A stretch of 27,863 bases of DNA from CAYVCG01 sp964449985 (lineage in GTDB: Bacteria > Bacillota > Clostridia > Lachnospirales > WRAX01), in assembly GCA_964449985.1 (NCBI GenBank), contig CAYVCG010000028.1:1-27863 (forward strand), written 5' to 3'. The first letter of the stretch is position 1, and every line of letters starts with the position of its first letter. Below, in pieces: positions 1 to 7,859 of this stretch. The position numbers were made by a program, and so were the translations under genes. Below the pieces are notes generated by a model. That model saw only the letters and a list, made by a program, of their open reading frames with translations, was not told the DNA's origin and did not search any database.

Positions 1-143
1 CGCTCGCCTGTTTTAGTAAATGCAACGACAGAAGGGGTTGTTCTTGCACCTTCGCTGTTTGATATAACAACAGGCTGGCCACCTTCCATAACTGCTACAC
101 ATGAATTTGTTGTTCCTAAGTCAATACCAATAATTTTACCCAT
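1..143 (-). CDS. dnaK: DnaK (Hsp70) chaperone, N-terminal 47 residues only
   Basis: The reverse strand reads MGKIIGIDLGTTNSCVAVME and continues in the same frame to the window edge. This is the phosphate-1 motif (DLGTTNS) of the Hsp70 nucleotide-binding domain. DnaK is the ATP-dependent cytoplasmic Hsp70 that works with GrpE and DnaJ. The ATG at 141-143 has a GGAGG SD just upstream. Only the first 47 codons are present; the gene runs off the left edge. It is the third gene of hrcA-grpE-dnaK, 65 nt after grpE, and so is expected to be under the CIRCE/HrcA control seen at 1921-1947. Confidence 0.97.
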   Translation of the reverse strand, partial: MGKIIGIDLGTTNSCVAVMEGGQPVVISNSEGARTTPSVVAFTKTGE

Positions 144-196
144 ATTAATTCCTCCATCCAACTATAATTAAAATAATAAATGTCTGAGTAAAAAAT

Positions 197-220
197 CTAA
201 TTTGCTACCTAATTTGCTAC
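197..220. repeat. 12-bp perfect tandem duplication spanning the grpE stop codon
   Basis: On the minus strand GTAGCAAATTAG occurs twice back to back. The first copy encodes the last residues Val-Ala-Asn and the TAG of grpE. The second repeats the same codons and stop in frame, so readthrough would add only three residues. It looks like a recent small duplication with no clear function. Confidence 0.85.
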
Positions 221-823
221 CTTAACCATACTATATCTTAAAACCTTTTCCTTATATTTATATCCCTTACGCATTTCTTCAATAATTTCGTTTTCGCCAA
301 ACGCCGGGTCTGTTGTATGGACAACAGCGTTATGGAGATTGGGGTCAAACTTGCAACCCAAAGCTTGTATTTCTTCAACGCCGGAATCCAGCATAACCGT
401 CTGAAGCTGTTTGCAAATCATCTCAACGCCTTTATAAAAATTATCCTCTTTATTTGCAGCGGCGTTTAGAGCGAGCTCAAAATTGTCCAACACAGGTATA
501 AGCTTTTCAAATGAGTCCGAAACGCCTTCGTCATACATACCAGCCTTTTCTTTTGCGGTACGCTTTCTGAAATTATCAAATTCGGCCATGTTCCGCCTTA
601 GCTTATCCAAGTAATCCACGCTGAGTTTTTTCGCTTCTTCCAATTCCTCTTTCAGCTTATCAACAGCAGCTTCTGTTTCAGCTACTTCATCTTCAGCATT
701 CGTATCGCTTTCCAAATCAATCTCGCTTTCAATCTCCATATCAATCGACTTTTTAAATTTTTTGACCTTTTCTGTAAAGCTTTTATGAACGCTTATATCA
801 TTTGCATTTTCTTTGGAATCCAT
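209..823 (-). CDS. grpE: GrpE, nucleotide exchange factor of DnaK
   Basis: GrpE promotes ADP release from DnaK. The protein has an acidic, disordered N-terminus, a long coiled coil at about residues 45-95, and the conserved GrpE block with DNFRKRTAKEK, LIPVLDNFELAL and a C-terminal beta domain containing FDPNLHNAV. I start it at the ATG at 823 (204 aa), which has GGAAGGGG upstream. An ATG at 847 in the same frame directly abuts the hrcA stop (TAG-ATG) and would add MSEGVLLK by translational coupling. I cannot exclude that start. It is the second gene of the CIRCE-controlled heat-shock operon. Confidence 0.96.
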   Translation of the reverse strand: MDSKENANDISVHKSFTEKVKKFKKSIDMEIESEIDLESDTNAEDEVAETEAAVDKLKEELEEAKKLSVDYLDKLRRNMAEFDNFRKRTAKEKAGMYDEGVSDSFEKLIPVLDNFELALNAAANKEDNFYKGVEMICKQLQTVMLDSGVEEIQALGCKFDPNLHNAVVHTTDPAFGENEIIEEMRKGYKYKEKVLRYSMVKVAN

Positions 824-847
824 TTTTAAAAGTACCCCTTCCGACAT

Positions 848-1873
848 CTATAATATTGAATAAAGCAATCTATTTATATTTTTAACAATGCCATTTAAGA
901 CAGCAACCACCTGTGGATAATCCATTCTTGTGGGCCCGATAATGCCTATGCTGCCATGCGCTTGATCGCCAAAATTATAATTGGCTTTAATAATGCTGCA
1001 ACCCTGCATATGTTCCACATCATTTTCCGAACCTATGACTATTTTTATGCTTTCGCCGCCGTCATTATCAAGCAATGTGATAAGTACGTCCTTCTCTTCC
1101 AATGCATTAAACAATGCCCTTGCTTTATCCAAATCGCTAAACTCTGGAAAGGCAAGTATATTTTTAACGCCGCTCGTATAGATCTGTCTGTTTTCCTCAT
1201 ACGAAACAATGTTTAGTATGCTTTCTATAATAGCAAGAGCCATATAACCGTATTCACCAAGGTCATTTTTAAGATCTTCCAACAACTCATTATTAATTTT
1301 TGAAGGTTCAACATTAGAAAGCTTGTTGTTCAAAATGTTGGAAATCATTAAAAGAGCATCGGTGTTAGGAACATCCTTAACTTTTAGTATTTTGTTTTTA
1401 ACTGCCTTCGAATCAGTTATAACAACCAGCAATATAGCATTCTCATCAAGGGGCAGAACTTGAAGATGCTTTATCTTTGTCTTGCTTATGCTTGGCTCAG
1501 AAACTATTGTTGTATAGTTTGTCAAAAAAGCAATCGCTTTTGCAGTCTCTTTCATTAAATAATCAATTTGATTTATGTTGTTAAAAATAATATTATTAAT
1601 GAAATCAATCTGCTCTTGTGTCAGTTCTCTGCTTTGCATAAGACTGTCCACATACAAGCGATAACCCTTATCAGACGGCACCCTTCCAGCAGAGGCATGA
1701 GGCTGTATTATAAAACCCATTTCCTCAAGATCACTCATTTCGTTGCGGATAGTCGCGGAGCTTATGCCCATGTTATATTTCTTTGCAATAGTCCGCGAAC
1801 CGATTGGCTCCGCCGTCAAAATGTAGTCGTTTATTATTGCCTCCAAAATTTTTAATTTTCTATCATTCAGCAT
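848..1873 (-). CDS. hrcA: HrcA, heat-shock repressor of the CIRCE regulon
   Basis: HrcA binds CIRCE and represses hrcA-grpE-dnaK and usually groES-groEL; its folding depends on GroEL. The N-terminal winged helix is clear (LNDRKLKILEAIINDYI, then AEPIGSRTIAKKY and SSATIRNEMSDLEEMGFI), followed by the GAF-like core and the C-terminal GSIGIIGPTRMDYP block. I start it at 1873 (341 aa, normal for the family). The frame stays open up to 1987, but that extension would translate through the CIRCE operator and the promoter, so it is not coding. An ATG at 1879 is an equally possible start. A strong SD is not visible, which is unusual for this window. The stop abuts the start of the longer possible grpE frame. 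Confidence 0.96.
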   Translation of the reverse strand: MLNDRKLKILEAIINDYILTAEPIGSRTIAKKYNMGISSATIRNEMSDLEEMGFIIQPHASAGRVPSDKGYRLYVDSLMQSRELTQEQIDFINNIIFNNINQIDYLMKETAKAIAFLTNYTTIVSEPSISKTKIKHLQVLPLDENAILLVVITDSKAVKNKILKVKDVPNTDALLMISNILNNKLSNVEPSKINNELLEDLKNDLGEYGYMALAIIESILNIVSYEENRQIYTSGVKNILAFPEFSDLDKARALFNALEEKDVLITLLDNDGGESIKIVIGSENDVEHMQGCSIIKANYNFGDQAHGSIGIIGPTRMDYPQVVAVLNGIVKNINRLLYSIL

Positions 1874-1920
1874 AACCATCACAGGCTTTCTAATCATTAT
1901 ACTCAACAGCAAGGCTTTTG

Positions 1921-1947
1921 TTAGCACTCGTTTGATGTGAGTGCTAA
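1921..1947. promoter_or_regulatory. CIRCE operator (HrcA binding site)
   Basis: TTAGCACTC, nine bases, GAGTGCTAA: both arms match the CIRCE consensus exactly and the spacer has the standard 9-bp length. It lies just downstream of the expected transcription start and about 48 bp before the hrcA start, the usual place for autorepression. Confidence 0.98.
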
Positions 1948-1958
1948 TACATGATATT

Positions 1959-1987
1959 AAAATAGCATTTAAAATGTGATTTGTCAA
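1959..1987 (-). promoter_or_regulatory. Housekeeping (sigma-A) promoter of hrcA-grpE-dnaK
   Basis: On the minus strand, TTGACA (1987-1982) is followed after exactly 17 bp by TATTTT (1964-1959). Transcription would start near 1950, immediately before CIRCE. A vegetative promoter overlapped by CIRCE is the standard class I heat-shock arrangement in Firmicutes. Confidence 0.85.
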
Positions 1988-2122
1988 GCGTTTTTTTCAT
2001 TCAAAAAAATAATTTTAATCTATACCGCGCAAATTTTGTCTATATAGAACTTTATTATTCCAAATTGTTACAATTTGCTATAATAATCCATTTAAATCCC
2101 AAAAGTTTTTTTATATTTTTGG

Positions 2123-2151
2123 TTGCATTGTTAGTGTATTTTTGCTATCAT
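2123..2151 (+). promoter_or_regulatory. Candidate sigma-A promoter for the 2-oxoacid oxidoreductase operon
   Basis: TTGCAT (2123-2128), a 17-bp spacer, then TATCAT (2146-2151), preceded by TG one base upstream (extended -10). It lies 53 bp before the first gene of the plus-strand operon. A second candidate with TGCTATAAT (2076-2084) but no good -35 lies further upstream. Together with CIRCE and the hrcA promoter, these account for the 330-bp gene-free stretch 1874-2203. Confidence 0.65.
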
Positions 2152-2203
2152 ATGGGTATTGTCAATGTTTTAACTATGCTAAAAAAGTAGGCGACCATTA
2201 CAT

Positions 2204-2875
2204 ATGAATGAAGCAAGAGTAACTATTTTCGCAGGGCATTATGGCAGCGGGAAGACTAATCTCGCCGTTAATTATGCTCTCTTTTTAAAAAGAAAATACG
2301 CAGATGTGGTTGTAGCGGATTTGGATATAGTAAATCCGTATTTTCGCTCAAAAGATAGCTTAGATGTGTTGCAAAAAGCTGGGGTTAATATGATTTCTTC
2401 GGTTTTTGCCAATTCAAATCTCGATGTCCCCGCTATGCCCCCAGATGCCATAAGGATTTTTGATGACAAGGCTTGCAGAGCTGTTGTAGACGTTGGCGGA
2501 GACGACAGAGGCGCTTTGGCTTTGGGTAGATATGCTGATAGAATGGCTGAGGAAGCGGATATCTCTATGTTATTAGTTGTAAATTGTTATCGTCCTCTTA
2601 CAACAACCGGCAAGGATGTAATTTCGGTTATGCACGAAATGGAGAAAGCCGCTGGATTTAAGTTTAACGGAATAGTAAATAACTCAAATCTTGGCCCGGA
2701 AACATCTGCTATAGATATTTTAGAGTCCTGCTCATATGTTGATGAGATTGCAAAAAAAACTGGGTTGCCCGTTTGCTTTACGTCTGTTAAAGAAGACATT
2801 TATAGCGAACTTAACAATAAAATTCCTAATCTATTTCCAATAAAAATTATGACAAAAAATATTTGGAGGGTTTAA
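2204..2875 (+). CDS. P-loop ATPase (ParA/MinD/CobQ-like), first gene of the oxidoreductase operon
   Basis: A 223-aa cytoplasmic protein with a Walker A motif GHYGSGKTN at residues 11-19, a Walker B-like strand VVVADLDIVNPYF near residue 40, and a second Asp motif VVDVGGDD. This places it in the SIMIBI class of P-loop NTPases. It lacks the extra signature lysine of true MinD/ParA (KGGxGKT). The stop is one base before the ferredoxin-subunit start, so the two are surely co-transcribed. Its function is not known to me. A role in maturing or loading iron-sulfur clusters of the neighbouring enzyme is inference from location and from related P-loop scaffold proteins. The SD before the ATG is weak (AGGCGA). 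Confidence 0.85.
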   Translation: MNEARVTIFAGHYGSGKTNLAVNYALFLKRKYADVVVADLDIVNPYFRSKDSLDVLQKAGVNMISSVFANSNLDVPAMPPDAIRIFDDKACRAVVDVGGDDRGALALGRYADRMAEEADISMLLVVNCYRPLTTTGKDVISVMHEMEKAAGFKFNGIVNNSNLGPETSAIDILESCSYVDEIAKKTGLPVCFTSVKEDIYSELNNKIPNLFPIKIMTKNIWRV

Positions 2876-2876
2876 A

Positions 2877-3083
2877 ATGGCAAAAGTTAGCTTTGAGGTG
2901 GATAGATGCAAGGGTTGCTCTCTTTGCGTTGGTGCCTGCCCAAAAAAAATCATTGAGCTTGCTAAAGAAGAAATGAACGCTAAAGGGTTTCACCCCGCGA
3001 CAATAACAGATCAGGGCAAATGCATTGCTTGCGCATTTTGTGCTATGATGTGTCCGGACGCTGTTATAACGGTTGAAAAATAG
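2877..3083 (+). CDS. 2-oxoacid:ferredoxin oxidoreductase, ferredoxin-like (delta) subunit
   Basis: A 68-aa protein with two [4Fe-4S] motifs: Cys11, 14, 17, 21 and Cys49, 52, 55, 59, each CxxCxxCxxxC followed by Pro. This is the 2x[4Fe-4S] electron-transfer subunit of the VOR/KOR/POR family, which passes electrons from the thiamine-diphosphate site to soluble ferredoxin. It sits directly before the alpha subunit, giving the order delta-alpha-beta-gamma. A good GGAGG lies before the ATG, overlapping the end of the upstream gene. The names korD and vorD are both used; sequence alone does not fix the substrate. Confidence 0.93.
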   Translation: MAKVSFEVDRCKGCSLCVGACPKKIIELAKEEMNAKGFHPATITDQGKCIACAFCAMMCPDAVITVEK

Positions 3084-3104
3084 ATATTTACGGGAGGAAA
3101 AATT

Positions 3105-4166
3105 GTGAATAAGGTATTAATGAAAGGAAATGAAGCTATTGCAGAGGCAGCTATCAGATCCGGCTGCCGCTATTTTTTTGGATACCCTATAACCCCTCAA
3201 ACAGAGGTTGCCGCATACATGTCAAGACGTATGGAAGCGGTTGGAGGTACATATTTGCAGGCTGAAAGCGAAATCGGAGCAATAAATATGGTTATTGGTG
3301 CATCAGCTGCCGGCGCAAGGGTTCTGACATCTTCGTCCAGCCCGGGAATAGCGCTTAAAAGTGAGGGTTTGTCATATCTTGCCGGGTGTGATCTTCCTGC
3401 AGTTATTATTAACATTCAAAGAGGCGGCCCGGGTCTTGGAGGCATACAGCCATCCCAGGCGGATTATTTTCTTGCCACCCGTTCTTCTGGCCACGGTGAT
3501 TTCCATTTAATCGTTCTTGCGCCAAACAGCGTTCAGGAAATGGTTGATCTCACAGCAAAAGCATTTGATTTGGCTGATAAATACCGTATGACAGTTATGC
3601 TGCTTGCAGACGGTATCCTTGGCCAAATGATGGAGCCTGCCATTTTAAACGAAGAATACGATGCTGACCTTTCAACAAAGGATTGGGCGGTTACAGGAAC
3701 AGGCGGAAACCGTAAAAAGAATATCGTAAACTCTCTATTTTTAAAGCCCGAGGAATTAGAAAGGCTTAATTTCGAACGATTTGCAAGATACGATGTAGTA
3801 AAACAAAACGAGACAATGTATGAAGAATATATGACAGATGATGCAGACATAGTCTTAGTCGCATATGGTGCCACATCCCGCGTAAGTAAAAACGCAATCG
3901 CAGCAGCACGTAAAAAAGGCTTAAAAGTCGGTTTGCTTCGCCCTATAACGTTATGGCCTTTCCCAAAAGATGTTTTGTCAAAGCTTGCAGACACAGCAAA
4001 AGCCTTTATTTCCGTGGAAATGAGCATGGGTCAGATGATCGAAGATATAGAGCTTTCGATCCGCTGCAAAAAACCCGTTTACTTATGCAACAGAACCGGC
4101 GGAATGGTTCCTGAGCCGGAAGAAATTCTTGAAAAAATCGAATCTGTGATGGGAGGGCTTAACTAA
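3105..4166 (+). CDS. vorB: 2-oxoacid:ferredoxin oxidoreductase alpha subunit, VorB-like
   Basis: This is the alpha subunit (353 aa) of the enzyme that oxidatively decarboxylates 2-oxoacids to acyl-CoA with ferredoxin as acceptor, or runs in reverse. Visible family blocks are FFGYPITPQTEV (residues 24-35), QAESEIGAINM, the SSSSPGIALK loop, RGGPGLGGIQPSQADY and HGDFHLIVLAP. The C-terminal domain carries LRPITLWPFP. The start is GTG at 3105, with GGAGG seven bases upstream; an ATG four codons in has no SD of its own. The length and MKGNEA-type N-terminus fit the clostridial 3-methyl-2-oxobutanoate (VorB) branch, but a 2-oxoglutarate or aryl-pyruvate preference cannot be excluded. The stop overlaps the next start (TAATG). 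Confidence 0.92.
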   Translation: MNKVLMKGNEAIAEAAIRSGCRYFFGYPITPQTEVAAYMSRRMEAVGGTYLQAESEIGAINMVIGASAAGARVLTSSSSPGIALKSEGLSYLAGCDLPAVIINIQRGGPGLGGIQPSQADYFLATRSSGHGDFHLIVLAPNSVQEMVDLTAKAFDLADKYRMTVMLLADGILGQMMEPAILNEEYDADLSTKDWAVTGTGGNRKKNIVNSLFLKPEELERLNFERFARYDVVKQNETMYEEYMTDDADIVLVAYGATSRVSKNAIAAARKKGLKVGLLRPITLWPFPKDVLSKLADTAKAFISVEMSMGQMIEDIELSIRCKKPVYLCNRTGGMVPEPEEILEKIESVMGGLN

Positions 4167-4915
4167 TGGTTGTTTTTGAAAAACCAAAAGCAATGTCGCC
4201 TGATGTGCTTCACTATTGCCCGGGATGCACACACGGGATTATTCACAGGCTTATTGCTGAAACACTTGATGAATTGAATGTTACGGGAAAAGCTGTCGGC
4301 ATTGCGCCTGTTGGTTGTTCCGTTTTAGCTTATAACTATTTTGAATGCGATATGGTGCAGGCGCCTCATGGTCGCGCTCCTGCTGTTGCTACTGGCATTA
4401 AACGCGCAAAGCCGGAGAATATTGTTTTTACGTACCAAGGAGACGGTGATTTAGCTGCTATAGGAACCGCCGAAACTATTCACTCGGCAAATCGCAGCGA
4501 AAATATTACTGTTATATTCGTTAATAACGCTATATACGGCATGACTGGTGGGCAAATGGCTCCAACAACACTTCCCGGCCAAGTAACCCAAACGACTCCA
4601 TTTGGCCGCAATGTTCAAACAGCCGGATACCCGATTCGGGTTTGTGAAATGCTTTCTACTTTGGAAGGCACTTATTACGCAGAGCGTGTTTCTGTAGACA
4701 GCGTTAAAAATGTTAAAGCTACTAAAAAAGCCATTAAAAAAGCGTTCGAAAACCAGATTGCAAACAAAGGCTTCTCTATAGTTGAGGTGCTATCAACCTG
4801 CCCGACGAACTGGGGCCTTGATCCTGTTAAATCTCTGGATTGGCTTAGAGAAAACATGATGCCATTCTATCCTTTGGGCGTTTACAAAGATAAAGACTTG
4901 GAGGCGGACAAATGA
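4166..4915 (+). CDS. 2-oxoacid:ferredoxin oxidoreductase beta subunit (TPP-binding)
   Basis: The 249-aa beta subunit carries thiamine diphosphate. The TPP/Mg motif begins with GDGD at residues 92-95 and ends with the NN pair at 120-121, followed by the GMTGGQM loop. Upstream are YCPGCTHG (residues 17-24) and APVGCSVLAYNY, both conserved in VOR/KOR beta chains. It starts inside the alpha stop codon (one-base overlap), and its own stop overlaps the gamma start (ATGA), so the three subunits are translationally coupled. Known as vorA or korB depending on substrate. Confidence 0.93.
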   Translation: MVVFEKPKAMSPDVLHYCPGCTHGIIHRLIAETLDELNVTGKAVGIAPVGCSVLAYNYFECDMVQAPHGRAPAVATGIKRAKPENIVFTYQGDGDLAAIGTAETIHSANRSENITVIFVNNAIYGMTGGQMAPTTLPGQVTQTTPFGRNVQTAGYPIRVCEMLSTLEGTYYAERVSVDSVKNVKATKKAIKKAFENQIANKGFSIVEVLSTCPTNWGLDPVKSLDWLRENMMPFYPLGVYKDKDLEADK

Positions 4916-5472
4916 GCGTGGAATTAGATAAAAAATTGGATACAGCAAAAATTTTAATAGCCGGTTTTGGCGGCCAGGGTATCCTATTTACAGGAAAATT
5001 CTTGGTTTATACTGGCATGATAAACGATAAGCAAGTTAGCTGGCTTCCGTCTTACGGTCCGGAAATGCGCGGCGGAACAGCAAACTGTAGCGTTATTATC
5101 AGCGATTCTCCTGTTGGCTCCCCAATCGTTACTTATCCCAATATATTAGTAGCCTTAAACCTGCCTTCTTTTGATTTGTTTGAAGGCAAGTGCGAGGAAG
5201 GTTCAAAGGTGTTCATTGATTCATCTTTAATACCAAGAAAAGCTGTTAGAACAGACGTTGAAAACTTCTATATCCCAGCAACAAAATTGGCGGATGAAAA
5301 TGGATTAAACGGCCTTGCCAATATGGTTATAATCGGCAAAACCATTCGTGAAACAGGTATCTGCTCTCATGACGACATTCTCGAAGCCATGAAGCATGTT
5401 ATATCCGAAAGAAAACAAAAACTTTTTGATTTAAATCTAAAAGCCATAGAAATCGGCTATGAATATAAATAA
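4912..5472 (+). CDS. 2-oxoacid:ferredoxin oxidoreductase gamma subunit
   Basis: A 186-aa gamma subunit (Rossmann-like POR/KOR gamma domain). It has the family signature GFGGQGILFTGK at about residues 18-29, then SYGPEMRGGTANCSV, ALNLPSFDLF and NMVIIGK near the end. It completes the enzyme. The ATG overlaps the beta stop as ATGA. This is the last enzyme subunit gene; 52 bp separate it from the regulator gene. Called vorC or korC. Confidence 0.93.
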   Translation: MSVELDKKLDTAKILIAGFGGQGILFTGKFLVYTGMINDKQVSWLPSYGPEMRGGTANCSVIISDSPVGSPIVTYPNILVALNLPSFDLFEGKCEEGSKVFIDSSLIPRKAVRTDVENFYIPATKLADENGLNGLANMVIIGKTIRETGICSHDDILEAMKHVISERKQKLFDLNLKAIEIGYEYK

Positions 5473-5524
5473 ATCATTTTACCGAACCGCATATCTATTT
5501 AATTGAACGGAAGGGGTATTAAAA

Positions 5525-6076
5525 ATGACTGAGCAACTTATGGAAATTGGCGTGAGATTATCCACCTTGCGCGAAATTATGGACATTACATGTGAAGACA
5601 TGGCTACAAAAACAGGAACTACGCTTAAAGACTATATAGCATACGAAAAAGGCGAAAAGGATTTTTCCTTTAGCTTTTTATACAACGCTGCGAACGTTCT
5701 CGGAGTAGACGTGTTGGACATTATGAGCGGAGAATCCCCCAAGCTTTCCACATGCTGCCTTGTCAGAAGCGGCGAAGGGTATGATATTTCCCGCCGCAAG
5801 GCTTATGACTATAAGCATTTGGCTTTTACGTTCCGAAATAAAAAAGCCGAACCGTTTATGGTAACGGTAGAGCCAAAGGAAGACAACGCACCAACACTTA
5901 ACGCCCATGAAGGCCAGGAATTTATTTATATGGTTAACGGAAACATGAAGTTTTATATAGGTGAAATGATCTATACGTTAAATCAAGGCGACAGCATTTA
6001 TTTCAATTCCGGAATACCGCACGCTATGACGGCCCTTAATGATAAAGCGGCCCAGTTTATTTCGGTCGTGTTATAA
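5525..6076 (+). CDS. XRE-family helix-turn-helix regulator with C-terminal cupin domain
   Basis: The protein has 183 residues. Residues 7-65 form an XRE-type HTH (VRLSTLREIMDITCEDMATK, then a second helix and YEKGEKDF). Residues 100-183 form a cupin barrel with HEGQEFIYMVNG, LNQGDSIYFNSGIPHAM and a final ISVVL strand. HTH-cupin proteins sense small ligands in the barrel and often regulate adjacent genes. It sits between the oxidoreductase genes and the acyl-CoA synthetase, with GGAAGGGG before its ATG and only 36 bp to the next gene. A likely, unproven role is local control of this operon by an acid or acyl-CoA intermediate. Confidence 0.9.
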   Translation: MTEQLMEIGVRLSTLREIMDITCEDMATKTGTTLKDYIAYEKGEKDFSFSFLYNAANVLGVDVLDIMSGESPKLSTCCLVRSGEGYDISRRKAYDYKHLAFTFRNKKAEPFMVTVEPKEDNAPTLNAHEGQEFIYMVNGNMKFYIGEMIYTLNQGDSIYFNSGIPHAMTALNDKAAQFISVVL

Positions 6077-6112
6077 AACACGCCGCTATACACAATTTAA
6101 GGAGCGGATAAT

Positions 6113-7792
6113 ATGCCACTATACGAGAAATATGTTGGAAGATCCAGGGACAGTTTTTCTTCTCTTGAAGATCTTTACAAAAACTATAAAATTACATGCG
6201 ATGATGATTTTAATTTTGCCTATGACGTATTGGATTATTTAGGTTCGAAAAAACCGGATAAACTTTGTATGGTTTGGGTAGGAAACGATGAAGAGGAAAG
6301 AAGATTTACTTTTTCCGATATGGTTCGTTACTCTAATAAAACAGCCAACTTTTTCAAATCCCTCGGTATAAAAAAAGGCGATTATGTATTGCTTGTTTTA
6401 AAACGCAGCTATTTGTTCTGGTATTGCATGATGGCTTTGCATAAGATTGGGGCTATTCCTATCCCTGCTACACATTTGTTAACAGCTAAGGACTATGTTT
6501 ATCGCTGCAATGCAGGCGGCATAAAGATGGCTGTTATTACCGGGGATAACGAATGCACAAGGCATTTTGACGAAGCTTTGCCAGAATGTGGTACAATTGA
6601 GCTTAAACTTGTTTCAAAGCACAAGGACGCCGGCGAAGGCTGGATAGATTTAGAGGCAGGTATTGAAGCCGCTTCAGACGTTTGGGTTCGCCCAACCGGT
6701 GACGAAGCTACCAAAAAAGATGATACTATGCTTATGCTGTTTTCCTCAGGAACTACAGGCTATCCAAAAATGGTTGCTCAAGATTTTACTTATGCCCTTG
6801 GCCATATACTAACAGGCGTTTTCTGGCACAGAGGCGAGCCGGACGGTATTCATTTTACGATTTCAGATACAGGCTGGGGCAAATCCCTTTGGGGTAAATT
6901 ATACGGCCAATGGCTTGCCGAAACAGCAGTTTTCGTATACGATTTTGAAAAGTTTAACCCAGCAGATATCCTGCGTATGCTTGAAAAATATAAAATAACA
7001 ACCTTCTGTGTTCCTCCGACTATGTACAGATTTTTGCTTAACGAGGGGCTTGAAAAATACGATCTTTCATCCTTAAAGCACTGTACCGCAGCGGGAGAAG
7101 CCCTGAATCCTGAGATATTCTCCCAATGGAAGAAATACACAGGCTTAGAAATATACGAAGGCTTTGGACAGACAGAAACCACACTCTCTTGCTCTACGCT
7201 GTATCCGTTTACAAAACCTATTCCCGGTTCTATGGGCTTGCCATCACCGGGTTATGATATGATAATAGCCGATGAAGATGGTAATGAAACAGATCCCGGC
7301 GTAATCGGAGAAGTATGTATTCGTGCTGATCATGAAAACAAGCCTTTCGGCCTTTTCACCGAATACTACAGAAATGCCGAAGCCACAGAAATTGCTTGGC
7401 ATGACGGCCTGTATCATTCTGGTGACACCGCATATAAAGATGAACACGGCTTCATATGGTATGTTGGCCGCAATGACGACATAATAAAATCCTCCGGATA
7501 CCGTATTGGTCCATTTGAGGTTGAGAGCGTTTTGATGGAACATCCAGCTGTTTTGGAAGTAGCTGTTACCGGCGTTCCAGATCCTGTTCGTGGTTTTAAC
7601 GTAAAAGCCACGATTGTTCTTAAAAAAGGCTTCGAACCATCTGACGAACTGATTAAGGAGCTTCAAAATCACGTTAAAAACCAAACAGCTCCATACAAAT
7701 ACCCACGCGTTGTTGAGTTTGTATCAGAACTTCCGAAAACAATAAGCGGAAAAATCAAAAGGGTTGAAATAAGAAATAAAGACGCTGAATAA
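6113..7792 (+). CDS. AMP-forming acyl-CoA synthetase (ANL superfamily)
   Basis: A 559-aa adenylate-forming ligase that activates a carboxylic acid to acyl-CoA via an acyl-AMP. Core motifs are present: the P-loop SSGTTGYPKM (about 211-220), YEGFGQTETT (about 347), the YHSGD aspartate (about 434-438), the hinge and RxGPFEVE loop YVGRNDDIIKSSGYRIGPFE (about 449), and the C-terminal catalytic lysine in PKTISGKIKR (about 546). It resembles medium-chain/branched-chain acyl-CoA synthetases more than acetyl-CoA synthetase. With the VOR-type enzyme upstream, a branched-chain or aromatic acid is a reasonable substrate guess. It is the last gene of the operon; SD AAGGAGCGG precedes the ATG. Confidence 0.92.
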   Translation: MPLYEKYVGRSRDSFSSLEDLYKNYKITCDDDFNFAYDVLDYLGSKKPDKLCMVWVGNDEEERRFTFSDMVRYSNKTANFFKSLGIKKGDYVLLVLKRSYLFWYCMMALHKIGAIPIPATHLLTAKDYVYRCNAGGIKMAVITGDNECTRHFDEALPECGTIELKLVSKHKDAGEGWIDLEAGIEAASDVWVRPTGDEATKKDDTMLMLFSSGTTGYPKMVAQDFTYALGHILTGVFWHRGEPDGIHFTISDTGWGKSLWGKLYGQWLAETAVFVYDFEKFNPADILRMLEKYKITTFCVPPTMYRFLLNEGLEKYDLSSLKHCTAAGEALNPEIFSQWKKYTGLEIYEGFGQTETTLSCSTLYPFTKPIPGSMGLPSPGYDMIIADEDGNETDPGVIGEVCIRADHENKPFGLFTEYYRNAEATEIAWHDGLYHSGDTAYKDEHGFIWYVGRNDDIIKSSGYRIGPFEVESVLMEHPAVLEVAVTGVPDPVRGFNVKATIVLKKGFEPSDELIKELQNHVKNQTAPYKYPRVVEFVSELPKTISGKIKRVEIRNKDAE

Positions 7793-7805
7793 GCTATGTA
7801 TAAGC

Positions 7806-7852
7806 CTTCCTGATAATGTTAATCATATATAATGAAAAACATTATCAGGAGG
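7806..7852 (+). promoter_or_regulatory. 15-bp dyad that buries the SD of the 58-aa gene and encloses a TATAAT
   Basis: TCCTGATAATGTT (7808-7820) is the exact reverse complement of AACATTATCAGGA (7838-7850). In RNA the stem extends by U7807·G7851 and C7806-G7852, giving 15 pairs that enclose the whole AGGAGG SD (7847-7852). The 17-nt loop (7821-7837) contains TATAAT at 7828-7833. No U-run follows, so this is not an intrinsic terminator. It is either an RNA translation switch, or a DNA operator around the -10, or both. Confidence 0.6.
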
Positions 7853-7859
7853 TATTTTT

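Noticed and set aside
1874..1987. N-terminal extension of HrcA (38 further in-frame codons)
   Set aside because: The stretch contains the promoter and a perfect CIRCE operator, so it lies upstream of or at the transcription start.
3533..4027. 164-aa open frame antisense to vorB
   Set aside because: No SD or recognisable domain; it is explained by the codon pattern of the conserved vorB gene.
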